Below, one piece after another: positions 49,646-60,839 of a DNA stretch of 64,000 bases (its first letter is position 1; each line of letters begins with the position of its first letter). Below the pieces are notes generated by a model. It ran no database searches. It was not told the origin of the DNA and saw only the letters and a list, made by a program, of their open reading frames with translations. Source of the stretch: Rhizophagus irregularis (lineage: Eukaryota > Glomeromycota > Glomeromycetes > Glomerales > Glomeraceae). Both the position numbers and the translations under genes were made by a program. The stretch lies in NCBI RefSeq assembly GCF_026210795.1, contig NC_089433.1, positions 4,117,001 through 4,181,000 of the forward strand, written 5' to 3'.

Positions 49646-51436
49646 GGAATTGAAAAAAATGAAATTAAAGCATTTAAATTATATAATGAAGCAGCTGAAA
49701 AAGAATATATTGATTCAATTAATAATCTTGGATATTGCTATCAACATGGAATAGGGACTAAAAAAAATGAGGTTAAAGCATTTGAGTTATATAATGAAGC
49801 AGCTGAAAAAGAATATATTGATTCAATTAATAATCTTGGATATTGTAATCAATATGGAATAGGAACTGAAAAAAATGAAATTAAAGCATTTGAGTTATAT
49901 AATGAAGCAGTTGAAAAAGAATGTATTGATTCAATTTATAATCTTGGATATTGTTATCAACATGGAATAGGAACTGAAAGAAATGAGGTTAAAGCATTTG
50001 AGTTATATAATAAAGCAGCTGAAAAAGAATGTATTGATTCAATTTATAATCTTGGATATTGTTATCAACATGGAATAGGAACAGAAAAAAATGAAATTAA
50101 AGCATTTGGATTATATAAAAAAGCTGTTGAGAATGATGATATTGATGCAATATATAGACTTGCAGAATGTTATGAATATGGAATAGGAACTGAAAAAAAT
50201 GAAAATGAAGCATTTGAATTATATAAAAAATCAGCTGAAAAAGGAGATATTGGTGCAATATATAGACTTGTGGAATGTTATTGTTATGGAATAGGAACTG
50301 AGAAAAGTGATATTAAAGCATTTGAATTATATAAAAAGTTGGCTGAAAAAGGAGATATTGATTCAATATATAATCTTGCAGAATATTATTATTATGGAAT
50401 AGGAACTGAAACAAATGAAATTATAGCATTTAAATTATTTAACAAAGCAGCTGCAAAAGGTCATATTGATTCCATATATCAACTTGGGGAATGTTATTAT
50501 TATGGTGTAGGAACTGAAAAAAGTAAAATTAAAGCATTTGAGTTATATAATGAAGCAGTTGAAAAAGGGCATGTTATTTCAATATATCAACTTGGAAAAT
50601 GTTATCAACATGGAATAGGAACTGAAAGAAATGAGGTTAAAGCATTTGAGTTATATAATAAAGCAGCTGAAAAAGAATATATTGATTCAATTTATAATCT
50701 TGGATATTGTTATCAACATGGAATAGGAACAGAAAAAAATGAAATTAAGGCATTTGAATTATATAAGAATGCAGTTGAAAAAGGAAATATTGATGCAATA
50801 TATAGACTTGCAGAATGTTATTATTATGGAATAGGAACTGAAAAAAATGAAACAAAAGCCTTTAAACTATACAATAAAACTGCTGAAAAAGGTCATATTG
50901 ATTCAATATATAATCTTGGAAAATGCTATCAATATGGAATAGGAACTGAAATAAATAATTTTAAAGCATTTGAATTATATAATAAAGCTGCTAAAAAAGG
51001 CCATATTGATTCAATTAATGATCTTGGATATTGTTACCAACATGGAATAGGAACTGAAAAAAAAGAAAGTAAAGCATTTGAGTTATATAAGAAATCAGCT
51101 GAAAAAGGAGATGTTTATTTAATATATAATCTTGCAGAGTGTTTTTATTATGGAATAGGAACTAAAAAAAATGAAATTAAAGCATTTAAGTTATATAAAG
51201 AAGCTGCTGAAAAAGGTCATCTTACTTCGATGAATAATCTTGGAGAATGCTATCAATATGGAATAGGAACTGAAAAAAATGAGATTAAAGCATTTGAATT
51301 ATATAGTGAATTAACTGAAAAGGGCCACATATATTCAATATATGATCTTGGATATTGCTATGAGAATGGAATAGGAACTGAAAAAAATGTAATTAAAGCA
51401 TTTGAATTATATAAGAAATATGAAAATAAATTATAA
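49646..51436 (+). CDS. Sel1-like repeat protein, 5' end unresolved
   Basis: One frame is open for 597 codons and consists of about 16 Sel1 repeats of 36 residues (consensus near AFELYNKAAEKGHIDSIYNL then GYCYQHGIGTEKNEIK), visible as 108-bp DNA repeats. A TGA precedes the frame at 49640-49642 and no ATG lies near its start, but GAATAG at 49641-49646 could be a splice acceptor. Either the first exon is upstream or the gene is 5'-truncated. Sel1 repeats form TPR-like superhelices for protein binding, often as adaptors, and such genes are numerous in Rhizophagus, sometimes fused to kinases. No kinase or other domain is visible here. The high similarity between repeats suggests recent internal duplication. 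Confidence 0.85.
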   Translation, partial: GIEKNEIKAFKLYNEAAEKEYIDSINNLGYCYQHGIGTKKNEVKAFELYNEAAEKEYIDSINNLGYCNQYGIGTEKNEIKAFELYNEAVEKECIDSIYNLGYCYQHGIGTERNEVKAFELYNKAAEKECIDSIYNLGYCYQHGIGTEKNEIKAFGLYKKAVENDDIDAIYRLAECYEYGIGTEKNENEAFELYKKSAEKGDIGAIYRLVECYCYGIGTEKSDIKAFELYKKLAEKGDIDSIYNLAEYYYYGIGTETNEIIAFKLFNKAAAKGHIDSIYQLGECYYYGVGTEKSKIKAFELYNEAVEKGHVISIYQLGKCYQHGIGTERNEVKAFELYNKAAEKEYIDSIYNLGYCYQHGIGTEKNEIKAFELYKNAVEKGNIDAIYRLAECYYYGIGTEKNETKAFKLYNKTAEKGHIDSIYNLGKCYQYGIGTEINNFKAFELYNKAAKKGHIDSINDLGYCYQHGIGTEKKESKAFELYKKSAEKGDVYLIYNLAECFYYGIGTKKNEIKAFKLYKEAAEKGHLTSMNNLGECYQYGIGTEKNEIKAFELYSELTEKGHIYSIYDLGYCYENGIGTEKNVIKAFELYKKYENKL

Positions 51437-52633
51437 ATTTATAATTATTTCCTTGTCTTGCTACTTGGCTCAATAGTATTTAATATATGGTGTAATATTC
51501 TTAAATAGACTATTTAGTGAAGATGAATTCCGAATAATAATAGTACATTATTAATATAACAATAACTGAATATTTAAATCAAACTCAAAATAAAAACATG
51601 TTACATATTAGCTATATCCTGGCTAATTAGGAATATATAACTATTCCAATTAGCTATATTTATATGCTATTAAATATGTTCTTTTCTGATTAAATTTACC
51701 ATCACGACTTTAAATTAAATGAACCCAAGAAATATGTATTATTTTTTATTTTATAAGATTAATATATTCTCAGGCAATTTTAATAAATTGTTCAAAAAGT
51801 TGCCCGAAATTTCTTTAATTATTCTATTTATTGATAACTGATAAGTATAATATTTGGTAACGTAAATCTACCAGATTGAAGCTATTTGGAATCTATTTGA
51901 CCCTACATACGTGTTTTATTGTTACTGAATTTATGTGATTCGAATATTAATATATTTACAGTGTCAAATAACAAAAAGAACTAATAAATTCGTTCATTTG
52001 ATTTTTTAGTGTAGTTATTTATTAATTTATATATTGTAAATATTTTTCTTTAAATTTACTGGTAGCATTATCATTTTCTGCCTCTAATATTTTTAAATAT
52101 TGTAAAAAAATCTCATGATAATGGGAAGAGCACATCGCAAGTGAAATTGTAGGCTCATTTTCTTCTCAAAGAATAGTACCGACTGTTGACAAAGTTTTTA
52201 GGCCAGCAGGTGACAGCACATGAAAAATAAATCTCAAAACTGAATTATTAACTGAACTGTTCATTGTGAAATAAGAGGCAGGGCTATAATTTTAATAAAA
52301 GCAGTATTTACATAAAGTAGAGTTTGAACTCGAACCAGGGTGAGTCAATTCAAGTAAGTCAGTTGAATTAGGACTCGTGTTAAGACAAAACTGAAGCTAT
52401 AATATTGGCCAACCTCTCACCTCTAACAGCAATACAGGCTAACATTATGATAATTCTGGCCGGCATTACCGATCACATGCCAAAAATTCTTGATGAGTGC
52501 GAGTCCAAGCTTTAAAATAAAGCCTATGGCCTGTATTCTTAAATAAAGATTCTTTAATAAAGAAGGTTCTTCTATCTGTTAATACCATTCTTGAACTACT
52601 GCTACTTGTAAGTTGTAAAGTTTGTATTAGTTA
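51437..52633. other. AT-rich intergenic stretch
   Basis: No gene seen. Contains one copy of the dispersed near-palindrome (TAATTCTGGCCGGCATTA, 52451-52468). Confidence 0.5.
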
Positions 52634-53129
52634 CACAGTGAAATTCGATAAACCGGATCTTTGATAAACTAGATTTGGGCTTAAACCGGACTTTTTTGCT
52701 GGAACCAAATACTGTAGTAACCAAATCACGTATATTAAAATAAGTTTTGATATACCAGAGTTTACTAGTAAAAGCTCGATATTCGCTATAACGGATCAAT
52801 TTTCTAACAAAAATGATTTGATAAACTAGATCACGTGATCATTAACCAATAAAATTTAAGTAACGTGATGCGGTAAATCTTAATTTTGGCCAGAATTATA
52901 AAAATCTTAATTCCAGCTGAAGTTATGTATTACTTATATCTTCAATTAAAAATATTTTATATTCATTTCATGAACTCTATGACTTAAAACTAAGATGAAA
53001 AACTTAAATCGGCGTATATTAGTTTTATTAGCATGAAATTCAGTATAATAGATTTTCAGTATATCAAAATTTTTTTGCTATACCAGATATCCCGGAACTG
53101 ATAGATCCGGTTTATCGAATTTCACTGTG
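52634..53129. mobile_element. 496-bp Tc1/mariner-like non-autonomous element
   Basis: Left end CACAGTGAAATTCGATAAAC, right end GTTTATCGAATTTCACTGTG, with inverted matching of about 27 bp including CCGGATC. TA flanks both ends (52632-52633 and 53130-53131). No transposase remnant is visible. It contains a copy of the dispersed near-palindrome near 52881. Confidence 0.85.
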
Positions 53130-54081
53130 TAGTTAAAAAAAATCATTTAAATATGACACAGCAATATCTAGAGATAGTGGTAATTCATTCGTATAAAAAT
53201 GAATAATAAACTAAGTAATGGAGTGCTTCTATCTAATATACCGTATCTCATAATATGAAATTTGTATAAAAATGTCCAAATAACTGAAGTGTTGAGTTCA
53301 TTAAACTTAAGCGTAAGAGGGGGCATAAAAAATACAAAGTATCATATGTTTCAATATTTTTCGCAACAATTAATCCAATATTCCAATTAATTGCTCATTT
53401 GGCAAATAATTTAATTCAAGAATTTTTCGAAAAGGGCAATCGAGTCGAATGTACTGACTGTACTTGATGTATTAATGTAGCAATATATAAAATAAATATG
53501 GATTTTACTTTCTTATTTTAAACTGATTATAAAGTATAAGAATATTATTAATATCTAAAAATTAGCGAAATCAAATGTAAATAATCTGATGTATATTAAT
53601 AAACTAAATAGACAAAAAGTTTCTAAAATTTCATATATAATCATTTTATAGTGGCATATTATTCTATTATTTATTTTTATTTTATGTAAAGTCGGAAGGA
53701 ACTATCTAAGAGAGCATTAATCCATGAGAATAGGCCCAACATTAGTTCCATCATCCATTCCATAGAACGGATCCTACCTAATTGTTATATATAGACTGGT
53801 CCAACAACACGACCGATGAAGGAACAGGTACCATGAAACCGAGGACGAACAAAACTAAAAAAGGAGTTCTAGTCTATCATGCGTATTTTTCTTTTAACTA
53901 TTACTAGCTATTGTATGTAAATACTGTCATATACAAAATGATATATTATAAAAAAGGTCCGTAAATGTTTTTTTGTGGGTGTATATAAATTTTGGATGTC
54001 TATATAAGTTTTGGGTGTCAAATAAAATTTGGGTGTCTATATAAAAATTGGGTGTCTTTTGTTTAAAATTTGGGTGTACTA
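53130..54081. other. Intergenic region with TTTGGGTGTC repeats
   Basis: Five to six copies of a TTTGGGTGTCTATATAAA-like unit lie at about 53980-54075, immediately downstream of the minus-strand DUF8211-like gene, so in its 3' UTR. The rest is AT-rich without features. Confidence 0.55.
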
Positions 54082-55923
54082 TTAGTTAAAAGGGTAAATA
54101 TCCGAATCAGGCGTAGGTGGTAAATCATTTTTCTTTCTCCGAGGTCGCGCAATAGGTCTCTGGGGTGAATCAATAATAGTTCGACTAGGACCAGGTGGAG
54201 GTGTATTACAATTATCAACGGTATTCGTAGAAGGGGTTTTCATTTTAGACCAAGGTCGTGCTATTTGTCTCAGGAGTAAATTATTAATAGGTTGATTAGA
54301 ATTAGGTGAGGGTGTGTCATCATTAGCCAAAGCGTTTAAACGAGCTTTTTCTTTTGCACTAGGATAAACCATGGACGGCAATGTAGGTTTGACAAGCGAT
54401 AAAACGGGTGTCGAAACAGCGGTAGAATTTTGACCAGAAGCCAACCTAAATCGGGCACTTTCATATCGAGAAACGCTCAAAGCGTAATCTACAAAAGGAA
54501 CAATTTGAGGTTGTGTGGGGTAACTAATGATTTGAGGAGGAGATGGTTGTCTAATAATAGGAGGGTGTAAATTTTTGCGATCCATATAATTATTATAAAG
54601 CCTCTTGGCCTTCAAATAGCCATATTGACATTGAGGAATTGTGGACAAATCATATCGCCTTCTAACTTTATAAGCGAATAAATTAATGTTATATGTTTGG
54701 AAATAATAATTCCGAGCATCACCACTAAAATCAACAGGTAGTGTGGGTAAAATTTTCTTGAGTTTATTACGATTATTAACGCGTCGTCGCCAATTCTTGG
54801 CACGTTTCCGGGTAAGTTGATCCAATACTTTATCCTCCTCAGATTTCTCATATGAGAGATCCCGTTCCACAAGATGAGATACTTTTTTAAATACTGTAGA
54901 ATTTTCTTTTAATAGAAAGGGTTTACTATGATATAAGTATTCTTCATGTTTGATGATCGATTCTTTTAAACGATTCCATCTTTTGACTTGTTGTGGTGTT
55001 CTTTTATCGTAAAACTCAACATTTTTGTATTCTTTGTAAAAAGGTCTTGTTGTAGATTTACCTTTACGATTAGTTGTGATAGGTTCCATCACCTCTTTTA
55101 AATCGGAATTGTTCTTTCCTTTCCATTCATTATAACGTTTAATAATTACATTATATTTTAAACCTAAACGTGTTGAGTGAACTTCTTTCCATGGATTAAA
55201 ATTAACATTTTTGTAATCTTCTCCTCTCCGTTGTGTGGTATTTGATCTAAACCCCGGTACAGGAGTAAAATGTTGATTGCATTGCCATTGATTATTTGGA
55301 AGTACAAATGCCGCTGGTTGGGTACAAGTATTACTACAGCGAAAATAAAATCCAAGATAGATCATGTGAGTTCCAGAACTAAACCGGATATAAGTTTTGG
55401 TTTGTCTATTTTTAGCCGAATAAGAAAGTCTATTTTTAATCGCTATTAATTTTTCTATTAATAGTTGGCGTAAACGTTTAAAATACTTTTTCACAATATC
55501 AGGTGAAAATTGTCTGTTGATAGAAAATATAAATGCAAGATATGTCCCTATTAAGTAATTAAGATTGATCTTTTTACTAGTTGAGTTGAAGATCCTCTGA
55601 TGATCATTAAGCATATCAATATCATTGGTGTAGACGTTGAAAGAATTTTTCTTTGTTAAACAAAGATCAGCATTTGGGTGTAACTCCATAAGGAAGTATC
55701 TACTTTTTTTGGTGTTATACAAGGTACCACTACCTCGTGTATCGCTAACTATATATGGATTGAGCTTGTGAGTTTGAAACGAATAAGCAAAAATATTACG
55801 TATTTTGTGTAAAGATTTCTTGTTGTAACCATCCTTATCAAGAACGGTCACGTGCGATTTAGAAACAGAAGCGTCAGAGGGGTTTATTTTCCCAAAGGAA
55901 GGTAAAATATTCAAAGGTGTCAT
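54082..55923 (-). CDS. DUF8211-like protein of Glomeromycotina type
   Basis: 613 residues, ATG at 55923, single exon. The N-terminal HKIRNIFAYSFQTHKLNPYI followed by VSDTRGSGTLYNTKKSRYFL resembles a domain abundant in Rhizophagus proteins (DUF8211 as I recall it). A putative zinc site CSNTCTQPAAFV...QCNQHF lies near residues 198-222. The middle is very basic (KRAKNWRRRVNNRNKLKKIL) and the last 150 residues are Pro/Ser/Asn-rich with two related segments (LLLRQIARPWSK and SPQRPIARPRRK). Basic charge and a Cys/His site suggest nucleic-acid binding. Copy number in these genomes hints at a link to mobile DNA, but no transposon ends were identified around it. Confidence 0.75.
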   Translation of the reverse strand: MTPLNILPSFGKINPSDASVSKSHVTVLDKDGYNKKSLHKIRNIFAYSFQTHKLNPYIVSDTRGSGTLYNTKKSRYFLMELHPNADLCLTKKNSFNVYTNDIDMLNDHQRIFNSTSKKINLNYLIGTYLAFIFSINRQFSPDIVKKYFKRLRQLLIEKLIAIKNRLSYSAKNRQTKTYIRFSSGTHMIYLGFYFRCSNTCTQPAAFVLPNNQWQCNQHFTPVPGFRSNTTQRRGEDYKNVNFNPWKEVHSTRLGLKYNVIIKRYNEWKGKNNSDLKEVMEPITTNRKGKSTTRPFYKEYKNVEFYDKRTPQQVKRWNRLKESIIKHEEYLYHSKPFLLKENSTVFKKVSHLVERDLSYEKSEEDKVLDQLTRKRAKNWRRRVNNRNKLKKILPTLPVDFSGDARNYYFQTYNINLFAYKVRRRYDLSTIPQCQYGYLKAKRLYNNYMDRKNLHPPIIRQPSPPQIISYPTQPQIVPFVDYALSVSRYESARFRLASGQNSTAVSTPVLSLVKPTLPSMVYPSAKEKARLNALANDDTPSPNSNQPINNLLLRQIARPWSKMKTPSTNTVDNCNTPPPGPSRTIIDSPQRPIARPRRKKNDLPPTPDSDIYPFN

Positions 55924-58900
55924 AATAATAAAACTATTTGGTATACTATTATAAAATACTCTCTAAAAGCAACAGGGTATATTAAGGAGAACTTTCCGTC
56001 GAGGCCACCAAGTGGTCCTCTCTCCTTGTTTACTAACAATAAAGGTTAAAAAATAAAATAAAAATTTGTTTTACTGCGGAATTTTATAAAATCTGACGGA
56101 AAGGGGAGAGAGTTTTTTTTTCTGGCATATTATTCTATATTAATGTTGCAGATTAACGCTACCAAATATGGAATGCACGTGATCTGGGTTGATCTTCCGC
56201 AGACTGATCTGAGGCACAACATTAATATTTAACCATCTAATGTTGTTGGATAATTTATACATAAGGTATGGCGAAAATATCTGTTTATAAAACACTATAA
56301 GGATCGTTGCATTAATTACCGTAAATATTGTCAAAACGCAAGATAATATGAACAATCTCAAAAAAGTAGTGCTTCGATCTGGATGAAATGAAAACCATTA
56401 TCCGGATTATACAGTACAAAAGGATTATATCCGGATTGGGTTTACACATAAAAATTTTTTGACTGCGGACTAAATGATGATAGTCTATAATAAATTCGTA
56501 TAGCATTTCAAAATGTTTATTAATAGAAAACTTCCCAAAAATAATCATTGAAATCTGCAAAAAATACTAAAAATAATTTAAGAATAAATATTAGCTATGA
56601 AATAACAGCAATTTATTGACATTACTTTTTTTAAAAACAATTTTATAGTTCCAACTTAACTGTTTTTAACCTAACTGTTTATTTAACGTATCTCACTCGT
56701 TCTTAAAAAGTTTTTAAAGTAAATGTATGATAGAGAGTCTCTTAGGATTAGAATTAGAATTAGTTTAAGGATAAACTAAAAAAATCTTTTACGTAAAAAT
56801 TTATGATATTTTTTTCCGATTCTAATTTTTATCGAAATTCATTTTTTTAAAGCTAGAGGAGGATGAGGGATCTTATTGCCTCATTGGATAAAAAGCATTT
56901 ACAATAAATACAGTTTAAGTCGATTTGACTAATTTATTTTAAAAATCAAAATCGGCCAGTTAGTTTGATAATTTCTAATTATTCATTGATCTGAATTATT
57001 AAATTTCAACATTTTTTTTTAAAAAAAAAATTACCAATAAATATTTTAAAAAATCATATTTGGACATACCTAGATTTTTCTAAAAAATCTGGACATTAAA
57101 CAAAAAATTAAGTTGAATCTCAATGTATTATTTTTACAGTTTTTACTTATTAAAAATTCAAAGAAGTGTGGCGAAACACGTTAAAAATATATTAGAATAT
57201 AAATTTGTTTAAAATTATAATTTATAGTAACAAATCAACAAATCAAAAAATAGTTTTGGTTCATGTATTGTATTAAGGCGTTTTATTTGAGAAAAAATCC
57301 ATCCGGGTTTCGGTTCAAGCCGGATATTTTTCATTCGGTTTATGAACCGGATGAAAGCGGATCAATCCGGATAAATCCGAGTATCATTACGTGGAAGTAA
57401 AGTAACAAAGAAATCTGGAAGTTATGATTATGATATGATAACAAACGTCCACATCAAAGAATGGTAATTTACGAAACACAAATGGGCGTAACGATCAATA
57501 TGTAATTAATAAATTTTTGCGATCACCTTTACATCATCACGTGCCGGTGGACATCCTATCAGATATCACCTTTGCGTAGAATTACTGTATATAGCATTCG
57601 TTACACTTCGGAATTAAAAATTCTTATAGCCTATATGATTGCAAATATATTATTAATATTTAGCCATTGGCAAAAAATGTCAGTCCATCAAAATCACCAT
57701 ATTCTGACATAATTATTAATGGTTACGGATTTTAAAAAAAGAATGTGAAAAAAATACCCTTCCGAATATATTTTATCTAAATATATTAATAAACTAGCAC
57801 TTCTCAATAAATAAGACAAAGCGAAATTGAAATTAGTTGAATACAATTTTGTGTTAACCAAAAATTTATTGTCTTTTTAAAGTAATAATTAACTTCGATT
57901 ACCGTATTTAATATTTGTCTATTTCACATTATTCCAAAAAGATAGTAAGAATATCAATTTCTTTCTTATCTAGTACGACTAGTACGACGATAAATCTACG
58001 TACGATTGTACCTGCATTTTTAGTTTTCAGCCTCTTTGAGATAATATCAAAAAAATCAACATACGTTAAATATAAAAATATTCTTACACAACGGGCAAGA
58101 AATATTTTTTCATACATTACAATATATTAAAAGTAAAGTTCACGTTCTGATCCCATAAATGACTCATTTAAGGAAACATAAAATAAAATTGGTCAGGTAA
58201 TCTTATATCAGATATGTAATGTTATTAATTATGATATTAACTAGTCTTTTTTTTTTTGACAATTAAAAATACTAGAAATATAATTTTAATCAGAGTTGTC
58301 AATTTCACCGCGTGAATTAGTCTAGTCACCAGACATACTTCGTATCATCGTATCATCGTAACATTGTATCATGCGATTTATGTGTAACGTAACTTAAACT
58401 CATTCCAGCGCGTGAAAGTTATAATAAAAATCGTTTACAATTAACATGGTTTAATCCGATTTACAAAATTCCGTCATTTTTGAGTTGATTGGTGCTTTAT
58501 TATTGTAAAATTTTTTTTTTTATTAAGTTTTATGAATTTAGTTTGTTTATTTGTTTACATATTCTATACATTCTACGTAGTAAACGCAAAGCATAATTGT
58601 TATATTTAATGTTGTTTATGTATTGACGATAAGCGTGCGTTGAGCATTTCCTTGTTTAATTATTTTTATTATTATTAATCCGGTCGATCCCAGCTAATGT
58701 GATTAATTCTGACCAGCTTTAAGAATACCCAAATGACGATAATGTTGGCTGACATTATAATCGATTTAACAACTACTACTTTGATCGTCTCAAATTAAAA
58801 AAAAAAATTTCTACAAAATATATCGAAATCGAAAAAATTTTTATTATCTTCACTTTTTGAAAAAAAAAAATAAAATAAAAAATTTCTTGCAAAAAAATTG

Positions 58901-59793
58901 CGTCTATAATAAAATAAACAAATATTGGGTGTACTGTAATTTATGATACATGCAGTGCATATTCATTTGTGTAATAAATTAATGCAGAAAAATTAAGTGA
59001 ATGTATATAAAAGGAAAATAAGAATTATTCCTTTTATTTCTTCTTTTCTTTTTTATTATAACGCTTTATGCATACACGTGCATATATATACACTATATAC
59101 ATATATATTTTTGGAAGGATGTTTTTTTTGGGCGTTGTTTGAACGAAGATTGTTCATCATAAAATTCCGTTAAACTGTAAAAAAAAAAATTAGTAAAATA
59201 TTTATTTATTTTTTTTTTTATAAAATTACAAGAATTACAAGGATCATATATATTAAAGAGCTTTGTTTCATATATATTAATTAATGAATTTTCATTAATG
59301 CTAATTAACATTAATTAATATATTTTTCTTTTTTAAAAAAAAAAAATGAAACCAAAATTTAATTTTAATGTTTTACTTCTAAAGAAGCATTATTATTAGG
59401 TAAGATTATACATACGTATTATAAATTTATTTATCCTGTAAAATACCGTAAATCAGACATTGAGTTACAAATAATTTTAATATCTTTATCAAAGAAATTC
59501 ATTCATAACGTATGTATTCCATATTCCTTTCCACGTTCATAAATATTTACCCTTTATTTACATTTACCAACTAACCTACTAACCGAATATACGTTTAAAA
59601 AATAATTAATTGGTAGTATCCGCATAATTAAAAATTCGTGTGACACAAATAAATGGATCACTCATCATTATATAATTATAATATAAATATCGGGCTCATA
59701 AGTAATTTCAAAATACCGTCACTCTTCTACTGCAAGTGCAAGAACTGTCGTTAAAAAAAAAAATAACTATAAATAAAATCAAAAAAATATATA
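55924..59793. other. Long AT-rich intergenic region
   Basis: About 3.9 kb with no gene I can support. Short open frames at 56140-56560 and 57915-58130 have no homology-like features. CCGGAT-rich clusters occur at 56400-56440 and 57300-57385. A stretch around 58680-58760 contains degenerate copies of the dispersed GGCCRG near-palindrome. Confidence 0.5.
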
Positions 59794-60498
59794 ATGTATA
59801 TTAAAAAAGCTTGTATAGAAGATAGTAATAGACCAAAAAATGAAAATGATAAAGAAAAACGTTTTTCTTTGATTGTAAAAAGGGAAGAAAAAATTAATTC
59901 TTCCATTCCTTCAAATATACAAACATATACTACCACTAAAATATTATCTACTCCAACTTCTACAATAAATCCTGGAGGTTCAAATAATTCAAATATATCA
60001 AGTATATTCTCAGGAAGTAATCCGTATCATAAATCATTTATAGCCAGTATGATAATAGCGATATTAATTGCCGTAATATTTATTGGCTTTATCATAAAGA
60101 AATTGGTCTTTTACAAAATACATATTAATCAAGGTCAATTATTAGATTCAATGGCGAGTAGTAGCATAAGTGAATATAGTAGTAATTATGATTTACGATC
60201 ATCAAAATTTAACGCAACTTTGACTGAATCCAATCTTGAAAACAATAATTCTTTATTATTAATAGAAATAGAACAACAAAGTAATATTAATAATATTACT
60301 AATAGCGTTATTAGCGATGAAACTATTAGCGAAATCACAAATGTAAATTCAAATTTAACTAGCGATGTGATTGATGCATTAAATTATATTCCAAATAATT
60401 CTGTTTCGGAAATTTCTGATGATAATTCTAGTATTGATATAGATTTAGAACTACCTTCTTCAAATACTGATGTTAATTGGGAAGAATGTATGAAATAG
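59794..60498 (+). CDS. Single-pass membrane protein, Ser/Asn-rich
   Basis: 234 residues, ATG at 59794. A charged N-terminus, a Ser/Thr/Asn-rich stretch (about 45-75), one strong transmembrane helix (FIASMIIAILIAVIFIGFII, about 83-102), then a basic KKLVFYK edge and a long Ser/Asn/Glu-rich acidic tail. There is no cleavable signal peptide. The positive residues after the helix suggest the C-terminal tail is cytosolic and the Ser/Thr-rich N-terminal part faces outward, as in some fungal mid2-like surface sensors, though no family is recognised. The ORF stands alone, about 340 bp before PIG-U on the same strand. Confidence 0.65.
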   Translation: MYIKKACIEDSNRPKNENDKEKRFSLIVKREEKINSSIPSNIQTYTTTKILSTPTSTINPGGSNNSNISSIFSGSNPYHKSFIASMIIAILIAVIFIGFIIKKLVFYKIHINQGQLLDSMASSSISEYSSNYDLRSSKFNATLTESNLENNNSLLLIEIEQQSNINNITNSVISDETISEITNVNSNLTSDVIDALNYIPNNSVSEISDDNSSIDIDLELPSSNTDVNWEECMK

Positions 60499-60839
60499 AA
60501 TTTTTAAGCATTTATTTTTATAAGTCATACAATTCTATAATTCTATGACAATTGTGTAATACGATTATTAGTAAGCTTCGTGGTCGATCACATGACTGTT
60601 GATCATTGTTATGTCTATAAATACCCCTTTTCAAAAAAAAAAAAATTACGAAAATTTTTTTTCTTTTAAATTGTAAATTGTAAATAGTTTTAGAATTTAA
60701 TAAATCTTTTAAATAAAAAAACAGATTTTTTTGATTAACATTTTTAAAAACTATTTTAAACTATTGATAAATTGAATTAACACAAACAATTATTAAATGT
60801 GTAATTTATTTTGATTCACGATTTTTTTTATCGAAGAAA
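60499..60839. promoter_or_regulatory. Upstream region of PIG-U
   Basis: 341 bp containing the 3' end of the preceding transcript and presumably the PIG-U promoter. AT-rich with poly(T) and poly(A) runs. No specific element identified. Confidence 0.35.

Noticed and set aside
56140-56560. Two overlapping minus-strand frames upstream of the DUF8211-like gene
   Set aside because: Short, in different frames, no domain or splice model found.
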